The notes under the pieces were generated by a model that had not been told where the DNA came from, ran no database searches, and saw nothing but the letters and a program-made list of their open reading frames with translations. Below, one piece after another: positions 26,761-35,483 of a stretch of 64,000 bases of DNA. The stretch's first letter is position 1. The number at the start of each line of letters is the position of its first letter. The translations under genes were made by a program, and so were the position numbers. The stretch comes from CAIKMD01 sp963740675 (GTDB lineage Bacteria > Pseudomonadota > Alphaproteobacteria > ATCC43930 > CGMCC-115725), in assembly GCA_963740675.1 (NCBI GenBank), contig CAVUFS010000003.1:620001-684000 (forward strand), given 5' to 3'.

Positions 26761-27744
26761 TTATGTCTCCCTCGTATTTGCCATGAAGGTTTCGCCGAAA
26801 GCCGGCACACGGAACGCATTTGCCGCAACCCCAAGTTGCATACGCGCGGCTGCGAGGGCGGTTTCGGGGGCGCCGAAAGCCTCATCGGTCAGGCAGAAGG
26901 TCGCGAAATGCATCGCGATCGAGAGCCGCGCGCCGAGAGCTAAATGCGCCTTCACCGCCTCTTCCGGATTCATGTGCTGCTGCGACATGAACCAGCGCGG
27001 CTCGTAGGCGCCGATCGGCAGCAGCGCTATATCCGGTGCGCCGCAGCGCTGCGCGATCGCGCCGAACTGTGCCGGATAGCCGGTGTCGCCGGAAAAATAG
27101 ACGCGCGCGCCTTGTGCTTCGATCACATGCCCGCCCCAGAGCATGTGATTGGTGTCCCCGAAGCGCCGCCGCGACCAATGCTGTGCGGGGACATAGGTGA
27201 TCTTGAGACCCGGCACCGGCTCGGCGCTCTCCCACCAATCCAGCTCGATCACGTTCGTCACGCCGCGCGCCGCAAGATAAGCACCATTGCCGATGCCGGT
27301 GACGATCGTCGGATTGCTGTGCGCCTGCAGCGCGCGCAGGCTCGGCAGGTCCATGTGATCATAGTGATTATGGCTGAGACACACCGCGTCGATCTTCGGC
27401 AAATCGGCGAGCGCATAGGCCGGTGCACGTACGCGTTTCGGCCCGAGCGACGCGAAGGGACTGGCCCGCAGCGAGAAGATCGGATCGGTCAGCACTGCGA
27501 AACCGGCAAAACGCAGCAACAACGTCGCATGGCCGATGAAGGTCGCGGCGACCTCGCCCCACCCTGCCGGCGCCGGCGGCAACGGCCGCGCCTCGTCCGC
27601 GATCCATTCCGGCCAAGCGGGTCGCTCGCGCGAGAATTGCCAGCGCAGGAAATCGCGAAAACTGCGCAGCCGCGCTCCGCCCGGATTGAAGAACCGCTGT
27701 CCGTCGTAATGATCGCTCGGAGCCGCGCGCCGCAACTTTTGCAT
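26761..27744 (-). CDS. MBL-fold metallo-hydrolase (UlaG/NAPE-PLD-like)
   Basis: 327 residues, metallo-beta-lactamase fold. Seen: the dinuclear zinc motif CLSHNHYDHMDLPSL near 120, further ligands in YVPAQHWSRRRFGD, YFSGDTGYPAQF and the terminal IAMHFATFCLTDEAF. The N-terminus HYDGQRFFNPGG and the HWSRR motif are typical of the NAPE-PLD / RomA-like branch, which acts on phospholipid-type or lactone substrates in known members. No signal peptide. Its stop runs into the ABC operon promoter. Confidence 0.83.
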   Translation of the reverse strand: MQKLRRAAPSDHYDGQRFFNPGGARLRSFRDFLRWQFSRERPAWPEWIADEARPLPPAPAGWGEVAATFIGHATLLLRFAGFAVLTDPIFSLRASPFASLGPKRVRAPAYALADLPKIDAVCLSHNHYDHMDLPSLRALQAHSNPTIVTGIGNGAYLAARGVTNVIELDWWESAEPVPGLKITYVPAQHWSRRRFGDTNHMLWGGHVIEAQGARVYFSGDTGYPAQFGAIAQRCGAPDIALLPIGAYEPRWFMSQQHMNPEEAVKAHLALGARLSIAMHFATFCLTDEAFGAPETALAAARMQLGVAANAFRVPAFGETFMANTRET

Positions 27745-27786
27745 GATGCCATTGTAGCGCGGCTGCGCGCGGCGTCAGATCACGGG

Positions 27787-28797
27787 TCAGATCACCATGA
27801 GATCGCGGCCGACGATGATCTTGCCCTTGAAGTGCTTGGCGGCATCACCATGCCAACGCGCATCGCTCACACTGAAATCCCCGGGCGCCAAGTGCGACAG
27901 CACAAGCGTCTTGACCCCGGCCTCCTGCGCGATGCGTCCGACTTCTTCGGTCGGCGTGTGATCGGCGCGCATATGAGCCATATAGCCTTCGACCGATCCC
28001 GGTGTGCCGTGCGCGATCAGATTGCTGATGAAAGCTTCGAGCGCTGCCATGTCGATCGTCTCATGCACGAGAACATCCGCGCCCTTTGCCATCGTCGCGA
28101 CCGCATCGAGCGCCACGGTATCGCCGGAAAACGCGATCGAGCGATCGGGGAAATCGAAGCGATAGCCATAAGCCGGCGTGACCGGCGGATGCTGCACCAG
28201 TACCGACGTGACCTTGACGATGTCATCCTGCATCACCGGCCCCGCTTGCGGCAACTCGTGCACCTCGATCATGCCCAAAGGCTGCGTATGAAAATCCTGC
28301 GCCCAAAAATCGATCGTTGTCTTGGCCGACCGTAGATAATCCTCAGTCATCTGTTGCAGCGGCGGCGGGCCATAGGCGCGAACGCCTTGCGGCATGCCGC
28401 CAAGCCAGCCCATCACCAGGAGCGGCCCATATTCAATGTTGTGATCGGGGTGGTGATGCGTGATGAAGATCGAGCGCAGCGATCGCCATGGTATGGCAGT
28501 GCGCGCGAATTGCCGCGACACGCCGAGACCGCAATCGACGATATAGGTTGCGCCGTTGTGCACCAGCACATGCGCCGTCATGTGGCGCAAACCGCCCGGC
28601 ACCGGCCCCGCACCCGTGCCCAGGAGCACGAGCTTGGTCCCCTTCGCGCCTTTGAGCGCCGCTTGCGTATGCGCGATGGTGGTCGCCATATCGGCGGCCT
28701 CGGCCTTGCTCGCCATGCCCATCGCCACTGCGGCGGGTGTCGCCGCGAGCCCGCCGAGCAATCCCCGGCGCGAAACGCGCCACGCTCTCCCGTCCAT
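27787..28797 (-). CDS. Tat-exported MBL-fold metallo-hydrolase
   Basis: 336 residues. N-terminus VSRRGLLGGLAATPAAVAMG is a twin-arginine signal, so the folded enzyme goes to the periplasm. Seen: zinc motif FITHHHPDHNIEYGPLL, AFSGDTVALDAVATMAKGAD, HLMRADHTPTEE-like MRADHTPTEEVGRIAQEAG and VLSHLAPGD. Resembles the RNase Z/arylsulfatase-like branch of the fold, but export argues for a small-molecule ester or sulfate substrate. It is 42 bases upstream of the other MBL gene and probably co-transcribed with it. Confidence 0.85.
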   Translation of the reverse strand: MDGRAWRVSRRGLLGGLAATPAAVAMGMASKAEAADMATTIAHTQAALKGAKGTKLVLLGTGAGPVPGGLRHMTAHVLVHNGATYIVDCGLGVSRQFARTAIPWRSLRSIFITHHHPDHNIEYGPLLVMGWLGGMPQGVRAYGPPPLQQMTEDYLRSAKTTIDFWAQDFHTQPLGMIEVHELPQAGPVMQDDIVKVTSVLVQHPPVTPAYGYRFDFPDRSIAFSGDTVALDAVATMAKGADVLVHETIDMAALEAFISNLIAHGTPGSVEGYMAHMRADHTPTEEVGRIAQEAGVKTLVLSHLAPGDFSVSDARWHGDAAKHFKGKIIVGRDLMVI

Positions 28798-28881
28798 CTT
28801 CCCTCCCGATCGCGCTGAGCGCGTTATGATCGGAAGACTATGCCGAAGGATGGGAGCGCGGTAAACCGCTCGCCTGTTGTG

Positions 28882-30042
28882 CTACGCGCTGGAGGCGAGA
28901 AACGGGTAGTTCTCGAGCAGCCAGCCGCGCCGCGCCGGCGTGCGCGAGTGCCAGATGAATTGATCGACCCAGAAATGCGCCAGCGTTATGCCAATGACCA
29001 AACCAGCGCCGGCCTTCGCGATACCACCCGCACCGGCCATCCGCTGAATGATCTGAGCGAAACCGGCGAAAGGCAATTCCGGATGACGCCAGAGCAACGC
29101 GCCCGCAAGCGCGGTCGCGACGAGCGCGAGGCAGGGCATCAACGCATACCAGCCGATCGAAGCACCCGGGAACGCGCCGCTATCGGAACGCCGCGCGACA
29201 CGCAATGTCGAGCGCCGGTAGGCATGGAAGCCGAGCAGGACGAGATATTGCAGCCCATGCGCGGTCGTGAAAGAAGCGATGCCGAGCAGCGGGTGGCCGA
29301 GGGCCACATAGATCGGCACGTACCAGGCGACACACATCCAGAAAATCGTCGCACTATAGGTATCGTAGGACTGGCGATGCGCGAAGAAATGCCGCGCGGC
29401 GAGCGCGAACACGACGGCATAGCCGACGAGACCCGCGATATAGAGCGGCTCGATCACCCTGGAGATCGCGCTGAGATCGAAGGAGAAATTTTGCGGGTTA
29501 AGCAGCAAGCTGGGCGCGTAAAGCTTCAGCGCACCGAGCATGCCGCAGACCGCGACGCCGTTAAGAATAAGTTTTTCGTCACGATGCAGCGGCCGCCGCG
29601 CCGAGGTCAGCGTCACGAAAGAGAGGACGCCAATATTCTGACGCGCAAAATGGAAGAGCGCGTAATGGACGTAGGCAATCATGAACCACATAAGCTGCGA
29701 CGCCGGCAGCATCGTGATCGTCCAAAAACTCAAACCGACAATGGCGGCGGGCATCAGATACAGCAGCGTCCAGCGATGCCGGATGCCCTCGAAATTGCGC
29801 GGCCGGAGATAGAGATAGCCGGTTGCGAAGACATGGCTGTCGCTCGCTAGTCCCCAGGTCGCAACAAGAAATACGCAAGGGCGCCAGAACGCGTATTGGC
29901 CTAACATCGTATCGAGCGAATAGAGGACGAGCGGCGTCATCATCGCCGCGAGAATCCCGATCTTGAAGGCACCGACGCCGGCGCTCCGCACCGCCGGCGC
30001 GCCAACCAAAAGGCTGGCCTCGCTGCAATCTGCCGCAGACAC
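28882..30042 (-). CDS. polytopic membrane protein with intramembrane histidines, function unknown
   Basis: 386 residues from GTG 30042, chosen because GGAGGGG precedes it; the open frame reaches 30303 but the upstream part is not protein-like and overlaps the amidase start. About ten hydrophobic helices. Conserved-looking histidines recur at helix faces: SDSHVFATGYLYL (H70), YVHYALFHFARQN (H126, H131), FTTAHGLQYLVLLGFH (H262, H273) and AHFWVDQFIWHSRTP near the end. The pattern recalls membrane di-metal enzymes, but I cannot match a family. Divergent from the amidase. Confidence 0.7.
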   Translation of the reverse strand: MSAADCSEASLLVGAPAVRSAGVGAFKIGILAAMMTPLVLYSLDTMLGQYAFWRPCVFLVATWGLASDSHVFATGYLYLRPRNFEGIRHRWTLLYLMPAAIVGLSFWTITMLPASQLMWFMIAYVHYALFHFARQNIGVLSFVTLTSARRPLHRDEKLILNGVAVCGMLGALKLYAPSLLLNPQNFSFDLSAISRVIEPLYIAGLVGYAVVFALAARHFFAHRQSYDTYSATIFWMCVAWYVPIYVALGHPLLGIASFTTAHGLQYLVLLGFHAYRRSTLRVARRSDSGAFPGASIGWYALMPCLALVATALAGALLWRHPELPFAGFAQIIQRMAGAGGIAKAGAGLVIGITLAHFWVDQFIWHSRTPARRGWLLENYPFLASSA

Positions 30043-30256
30043 GCCTACCCCTCCGCATCTACGCCAGACACAGAGCCACAGCCCGGCGCGGCACCGATAA
30101 CGCGCAGCCCTAACACTTGTTGCGATCAATTCTGAGCGAATTTGTTGATTGCTAGCAGCGCTGGTTCCCCTTTGAATTCCGGCAGCCGCAAATGGCCCCG
30201 TTCTTGCTATGAACACAGCAAAGGTGCCCTGACCACAACCACTCCGCGAGGTTCCG

Positions 30257-31750
30257 ATGAACGGCGATGCGAAATCCGGCTTTGCGATCGAAGAAGCGAC
30301 CATCGAAGCAATCCAAGACGCTTACCGTTCCGGCAAAACCACAGCGCGGAGCGTGACGCAGGCGCATCTCGACCGTATCGCCGCTTACGACCGCAAGGGC
30401 CCCGCCCTCGGCGCGATCATCGTGACCAATCCGCAGGCACTCGCCGATGCCGATGCGCTCGACGCGCATTGGCAGAAGGCCGGCACGTTGCGCGGGCCGC
30501 TGCACGGCATTCCGGTGCTGGTGAAAGACAATTACGACACTGCGGGTTTGCAGACCACCGGCGGCTCAGGCGCGCTCATCGGCTGGGTGCCATCGAAGGA
30601 TTCAACCGCAGTGCGCAAGCTGCGTGAGGCCGGCGCGATCATCCTGGCGAAGACAACGATGTCTGAATGGGCACGCGGCGGGCTCGACAACATCAACTCG
30701 GTACTGCCCGGCTTCGCGCGCAATCCCTACAACACCGCGCATGCGACCGGTGGCTCCTCGGGCGGCACGGGTGGCGGTCTTGCCGCAAGCTTTGGCGTGG
30801 TCGGCCTCGGTTCGGACACGTGGGGCTCGATCCGCAATCCGTCGTCGAACAACGCGCTCGCGGGTCTGCGGCCGAGCTGGGCGCTGGTCTCGCGCGCCGG
30901 CATGGTCGGACTCTACGACGCGCGCGACACGGCAGGACCGATGGCGCGCAGCGTCACCGATCTCGCGACGCTGCTCGATGTCATCGCCGGCGTCGACGCT
31001 GGCGATCCCGCCACCGCGCATGCTGCCGGCAAGATCCCGCCGAGCTACAAAGCGTTCCTCAAACCGGACGGCGCGCGCGGCAAGCGCCTCGGCGTGCTAC
31101 GCCAAGCCTTCCCGCCCGACGGTTCCGATCCGCAAGTCGTGGCCTTGTTGGAGCGCGCCATCGCCGATCTGCGCAAAGCGGGCGCCGAAATCATCGATCC
31201 TTTCACCGTGCCGGAATTCGACCAATTCCCGGCACGCCCGCATCCGCAAAGCGAAGTGCGTGCCGCGATCGAGCGTTATCTCACCACCACCGGCCCTGCT
31301 TTTCCGAAGACAATCGCGGCAGTCGTCGCGACCGAGAAATTTCATCCGCTGCATGAGGTCGGCCTTAAAGCCGCCGCCGTCGCGCCCGCCCCCGCGAGCG
31401 ATCCGATCGTCCGCGACCTCGAAGCATTCGAGATTCGCATGCGGGAGGCTTATCTTGTGGCGATGGCGAATGCGCGCATCGATGCGCTCATCCTGCCCGT
31501 CGCATCGTTCCCGCCGAAGATCAACGGCGATCGCAATTTGACGCCGACCGGCGCCACGACCTGGATCGCGTCAGGCCTGCATTGGCCCGCAGCGGTGGTG
31601 CCGATGGGTTACACCTATGAAGACCTGCCGTCGGGACTGCAGATCATCGGCCGGCCATGGAGCGAGCCGGTATTGATCGAGATCGCTTACGCCTATGAGC
31701 AAGCAACGCATCACCGCAAATCGCCGGCGACGACACCGCCCCTTCGATAA
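30257..31750 (+). CDS. amidase signature family enzyme
   Basis: 497 residues. Ser-cis-Ser-Lys hydrolase: catalytic K90 in GIPVLVKDNYDTAG, cis-serine in ATGGSSGGTGGGLAASF (167/168), nucleophile S191 in LGSDTWGSIRNPSSNN. The usual GGSIR reads WGSIR, which occurs in a known subgroup of stand-alone amidases and does not remove a catalytic residue. No signal peptide and no GatB partner nearby, so a catabolic amide hydrolase is more likely than GatA. GAGG precedes the ATG. Confidence 0.88.
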   Translation: MNGDAKSGFAIEEATIEAIQDAYRSGKTTARSVTQAHLDRIAAYDRKGPALGAIIVTNPQALADADALDAHWQKAGTLRGPLHGIPVLVKDNYDTAGLQTTGGSGALIGWVPSKDSTAVRKLREAGAIILAKTTMSEWARGGLDNINSVLPGFARNPYNTAHATGGSSGGTGGGLAASFGVVGLGSDTWGSIRNPSSNNALAGLRPSWALVSRAGMVGLYDARDTAGPMARSVTDLATLLDVIAGVDAGDPATAHAAGKIPPSYKAFLKPDGARGKRLGVLRQAFPPDGSDPQVVALLERAIADLRKAGAEIIDPFTVPEFDQFPARPHPQSEVRAAIERYLTTTGPAFPKTIAAVVATEKFHPLHEVGLKAAAVAPAPASDPIVRDLEAFEIRMREAYLVAMANARIDALILPVASFPPKINGDRNLTPTGATTWIASGLHWPAAVVPMGYTYEDLPSGLQIIGRPWSEPVLIEIAYAYEQATHHRKSPATTPPLR

Positions 31751-31753
31751 GCG

Positions 31754-32500
31754 CTAGCGCGTCTCCGCGGCGAGCGCGCCTCGGCGGTCGCGCCAGATAA
31801 GCACGATCGCCGCCAGCGTCGTCAGTGTGATCGCGGTGCTGAGCGGCAGGCCAAGATCAAGGCCGCGACGGCTGGGCAGGAAATCGCCCATCGTCGTGCC
31901 GGCGGTGCGCGCCGCGACGATCGCCGCCCAGTACCAGAAGAGCGACATCTTGCCGATGCGAACGGCACCGAAAAGGACGATCAGGAACACGGCAAGAAGC
32001 ACCAGCGAGCCGTAACCGACGCCGAGGCCAAGCTCGTCGGCGGTGAAATCGCCGCCTGCCGTCCCGAGCGTCCCTGCGGTGAGCATCGCCAGCCAATAAG
32101 CGCTGTCGGTCGCCGGCAGCTTGCGCCCATCGGCCGTTTCCGGCGCGGCGCCATCGCGCCAATAGGCAAAGAGCAGGATCGCGATGATCAGCGCGGCCAG
32201 CGCCGCGAGCGTCAGGGGATAGCCGAGATGCAGATCATGTGTCGCGAGATCGGCAAGATTGGTCGCGCCGGTGCGTAGCACGATGATCGCCAGCCAGTAA
32301 TAAGCCTCGGTCGCACGGCGTGCGCGCGTCTCGGCCCAGACGATCGCGAGAAAGATCAACGCCAACGGCAAGAGCCCGCCGGTATGACCGAGATGGAGAT
32401 AGCGAGCGGCAAAGTCGCCGGTATTCGCGCCGGCCATGCTCGCCACCGCGATCGCACACCAATAGCGCGCGTTGATGCTTGGCAGGTTTTGCGCCCTCAT
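31754..32500 (-). CDS. four-repeat membrane protein (COG4705-like), copy 1
   Basis: 248 residues, about eight membrane helices built from four internal repeats. Each repeat has an aromatic-Trp followed exactly 15 residues later by an Asp: W14-D29, W69-D84, W136-D151, W191-D206, with the Asp in GDF or ADL and then a LHLG/LGLG-like segment. The repeats are spaced 55, 67 and 55 residues, so they look like a doubled pair. I believe this is the COG4705 group of uncharacterised membrane-anchored proteins; no function is known to me. Paralogue at 34231. Confidence 0.78.
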   Translation of the reverse strand: MRAQNLPSINARYWCAIAVASMAGANTGDFAARYLHLGHTGGLLPLALIFLAIVWAETRARRATEAYYWLAIIVLRTGATNLADLATHDLHLGYPLTLAALAALIIAILLFAYWRDGAAPETADGRKLPATDSAYWLAMLTAGTLGTAGGDFTADELGLGVGYGSLVLLAVFLIVLFGAVRIGKMSLFWYWAAIVAARTAGTTMGDFLPSRRGLDLGLPLSTAITLTTLAAIVLIWRDRRGALAAETR

Positions 32501-32533
32501 TGCCCTCCCTCTCGCGTCATGGCACCGATCGGC

Positions 32534-33403
32534 TCAACTCTCGGCATACAATTGCACCGTCTTTCCGGCGAGCCGCGTGCGTGCCTGATTCAGCTTCTTG
32601 AGGCTGCTCAGCGTCTCCTGCGGGCGCTTCGCCGCGATACCCACCAGCAGCGCTTCGATAAAGCCGAGAGTCGCCGTGTGCATGCTGAGCATGTCGGATC
32701 GGCCGCGCGGCACCGACAGGACCATCTCGACGCGCTTTTTCACGGCACTGGCGAGGCTGTCGGTTATGAGGAATGTGCGTAGGCCCAGTGCTTTCACGCT
32801 ATCCAGCAAGGCGACGAGTTCCGCGTAGAGGCGGCCATAGGCAAGAATCATCACGACATCGCCCTCGCGCAGCTTGCGGAGATCGTCAGCGAAGAGCAGC
32901 CCGGTATTCGTGAGGCTGAGCGCTTCGATGCCGAACCGACCGAGCTGAATCGTGAGATAATCGACCATCGCGCTCGAGGGGCCGATGCCGAAAGCAACCA
33001 CGCGCCGCGCCGCCGCGAGCGCACCGACGACACTTTCGAACTGGCCGGGCATAATGTTGGTCGAGAGGGATTGGAGGGACTGCAAATGTGTGTCGATCGT
33101 CGCGCGAAACGCCGCGGCAGGGCTATCGCCGACCGCGTCGAGTGTTCGGCTTAGGCGATCGGCAGGCGAGAGGTTCTGCCGCATCTCTTCGGCGAGCGTG
33201 CGGCGCAGTGCGTCGAGGCCCGAATACCCCAATGCCCGAACCGTCCGCACGATCGTCGCATCGCTGGTTTTCGCCTTCGCCGCCATCGTGGCGGCGGAAG
33301 CGATCAGCACTTCTTCGGGATGGGTGCGGAAAAACCGGACAACGCGCTGCTCTGCCGGCCTCATCGTGCCGTAGTGCTCGTCGATCCGTTCGCCGAATGT
33401 CAT
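32534..33403 (-). CDS. RpiR/MurR-family transcriptional regulator
   Basis: 289 residues. N-terminal helix-turn-helix domain (about 1-80; RPAEQRVVRFFRTHPEEVLI and TSDATIVRTVRALGYSGLD) and a C-terminal SIS sugar-phosphate-type domain (about 125-260; RRVVAFGIGPSSAMVDYLTI, GDVVMILAYGRL, FLITDSLAS). Ends 33 bases upstream of the four-repeat membrane gene on the same strand, so it probably controls that gene and possibly the divergent genes at 33454 and 34231. Confidence 0.88.
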   Translation of the reverse strand: MTFGERIDEHYGTMRPAEQRVVRFFRTHPEEVLIASAATMAAKAKTSDATIVRTVRALGYSGLDALRRTLAEEMRQNLSPADRLSRTLDAVGDSPAAAFRATIDTHLQSLQSLSTNIMPGQFESVVGALAAARRVVAFGIGPSSAMVDYLTIQLGRFGIEALSLTNTGLLFADDLRKLREGDVVMILAYGRLYAELVALLDSVKALGLRTFLITDSLASAVKKRVEMVLSVPRGRSDMLSMHTATLGFIEALLVGIAAKRPQETLSSLKKLNQARTRLAGKTVQLYAES

Positions 33404-33453
33404 CGCCGCCGATCCAATTGACGTATGTTGTAAATACTACCATAATTTTTTTC

Positions 33454-34216
33454 GTGTCGCATCTACAACAACATCGGCGACGGAACTTACTCGTTGGCAT
33501 CGTGGCGGCACTTCTAGCATTGCCGCCAGTGGTCGCCGTTGCGGGCCCTCCCTACATTACCGACGATCCCGAGCCGACCGACTATCAGCATTACGAGATC
33601 TATCTTTTCGCGAATGGCGAGCGTGCGCTTGACGGAGTCAGCGGCGAAGGCGGCGTGGATTTCAATTACGGCGCGTTACCCGATCTACAGCTAACCGCGG
33701 TTTTGCCCGTCGGATATTCGTTTCCCGACGAGCACGGGGACGCAAATCGGTACCGGCAATATCGAGCTGGCCGCGAAATACCGCTTCCTGCATCAGGCGC
33801 AGATCGGCTGGGATATCGCCGTCTTCCCGCGCGTCTTCCTGCCGAGCCTCTCCTCTCGGGTTGGGGATAACCACCCCTCCCTATTATTGCCGCTGTGGTT
33901 TGAGAAAGACTGGGACGACTGGTCGACCTTCGGCGGCGGCGGTTGCGAGATCAACCGCGGGGGCGACGCCAAGGATTTTTGTCTCGCGGGCTGGGCGCTG
34001 ACCCGCCAGGTGATGCCCGACCTGCAACTCGGTGCCGAGCTGGTACATCAGACACCATCGAGTAAAGGCGGCCGCTCCTCGACCGGTGTCGGTGCCGGTG
34101 TCAAATACGATCTCACCGACAATTACCATTTGCTCGGCTATTTCGGCCCGAGCCTGCAGAACACGAACCAGACGTCCCAATTCTCCTGGTATGCCGCCAT
34201 GCTGTTCACATTTTGA
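33454..34216 (+). CDS. secreted, probably outer-membrane protein, split by a one-base error
   Basis: GTG start and signal peptide (NLLVGIVAALLALPPVVAVA, cut near VAG-PP) followed by PYITDDPEPTDYQHYEIYLF, typical of a beta-barrel transporter-like family. The frame breaks near 33740; the next frame reads GTQIGTGNIELAAKYRFLHQ through to SWYAAMLFTF and a terminal Phe, the usual outer-membrane ending. Removing one G from the GGGG at 33736-33739 restores 253 residues exactly. Paired cysteines lie in GGCEINRGGDAKDFC. Start is uncertain; it is divergent from the RpiR gene and 14 bases before the second four-repeat gene. Confidence 0.7.
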
Positions 34217-34230
34217 CGGGTGAGGACTCG

Positions 34231-35004
34231 ATGACGCAAAGAGACGACGCGGTCTTGAGCAAAGTGCCGGCGGTGACGCTGGGGTTCTGGATCATCAAGA
34301 TCCTCGCGACCACGCTGGGCGAGACCGGCGGCGATACCGTGACCATGACGATGAATCTCGGCTATCTCGTCGGCACGGCGATCTTCCTCACCGCGCTGGT
34401 CGTGCTGGTCGCTTTTCAGATCGCCGCCAAACGCTTTCACCCGCTCCTTTATTGGGCGACCATCATCGCCTCGACGACGGCCGGCACGACGATGGCGGAT
34501 TTCGCCGACCGCTCCCTTGGCATCGGCTATACCGGCGGCTCGCTGCTGTTGCTTGCTTGCGTGCTCGCCAGCCTCATCGCCTGGTATCGGTCCGAGGGCA
34601 CGGTCGCGGTAAATACCGTCACGACACGCAAAGCCGAGGCGTTCTACTGGATCACCATCACCTTCTCGCAAACCCTCGGAACGGCGCTGGGCGATTGGAT
34701 CGCCGATGCGGGACTTGGCTATGAAGGCGGCGCGCTCGTCTTCGGCGCCGGCCTGCTGTTGCTCGCGATGCTTTATTTCTGGACAGAAATCTCGCGCGTA
34801 ACCCTGTTCTGGGCCGCTTTCATTCTCACGCGGCCGCTCGGCGCGACCGTCGGCGATTTCCTCGACAAGCCCCTCGCCAACGGCGGCCTCAACCTCAGCC
34901 GGCCGCTCGCATCGGCGGCGATTGCCATCATCCTGATCGCCTTAGTGCTGATACTGCCGCAGCGCGCCGGCAAACATCCTGGGGGCCAACCGGTCACCGG
35001 ATAG
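34231..35004 (+). CDS. four-repeat membrane protein (COG4705-like), copy 2
   Basis: 257 residues from ATG 34231 (GGTGAGGACTCG before it; the frame also has TTG at 34213). Same architecture as the protein at 31754: W20-D35, W75-D90, W140-D155 and W194-D209, all exactly 15 apart, repeats spaced 55, 65 and 54. The Asp sits in GGD, MAD, GDW and GDF. About eight helices. Divergent in sequence from copy 1 outside the repeat cores, so the duplication is old. Co-transcribed with the outer-membrane protein. Confidence 0.8.
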   Translation: MTQRDDAVLSKVPAVTLGFWIIKILATTLGETGGDTVTMTMNLGYLVGTAIFLTALVVLVAFQIAAKRFHPLLYWATIIASTTAGTTMADFADRSLGIGYTGGSLLLLACVLASLIAWYRSEGTVAVNTVTTRKAEAFYWITITFSQTLGTALGDWIADAGLGYEGGALVFGAGLLLLAMLYFWTEISRVTLFWAAFILTRPLGATVGDFLDKPLANGGLNLSRPLASAAIAIILIALVLILPQRAGKHPGGQPVTG

Positions 35005-35164
35005 CATAGACAACGCTGCCCGCATGATCGGCGACCCTCCATCAGCCGACGGCGCTTCCATCGCTCAGTTGTGTCGGAAAGCCTCCCGCATGCTTCTTTA
35101 AAGATATAAATATTTCTTTATATACTTGTTGACAGGAAGTGGGGTTTGGCCCACTTTGGAGTTG

Positions 35165-35380
35165 TCGTGGTTCTCTGGGGTCTTAGTGGGCACCAGAGCT
35201 AAGAGGGAATTCGGTGGGAACTCGCCCTGTCTGGGTGCGCTCGAAACCGAAGCTGCCCCCGCAACTGTAAGCGGCGAGCCGACGTCTATCTGTGTCACTG
35301 GGATGACTTAGTCCCGGGAAGGCTGGACCGAAGCGACGACCCGCGAGCCAGGAGACCTGCCTCGACGACGTATCGTCCAC
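35165..35380 (+). ncRNA. cobalamin riboswitch upstream of metE
   Basis: Hallmarks in order: AAGAGGGAATTCGGTG near 35200, GAAGCTGCCCCCGCAACTGT near 35250 ending in AA, CACTGGGATG near 35297, CCCGGGAAGG near 35323, and the B12 box GCGAGCCAGGAGACCTGCC at 35343-35361. Downstream GC-rich hairpins around 35376-35425 can form the expression platform. When adenosyl- or related cobalamin is present it should shut off metE. A TTGACA at 35129-35134 is a candidate -35. The 160 bases before it hold an AT-rich stretch (35095-35125) and no gene. Confidence 0.93.
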
Positions 35381-35483
35381 GGGCGGGGTGTCCCGGTGGT
35401 TGCGCTTTGGTCCACCGCGCGGTGATTCGTGTGCGGCCCCGAACGTCTCCGCCCTGGCCCTGCCCCTTTAGAGGGCTTTGACC

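Noticed and set aside
28840..29850. 336-codon plus-strand frame
   Set aside because: Antisense to the polytopic membrane protein; highly charged and without any start signal.
33088..33453. N-terminal extension of the outer-membrane-like gene back to 33088
   Set aside because: It would be antisense to the RpiR regulator; the signal peptide only begins after GTG 33454.
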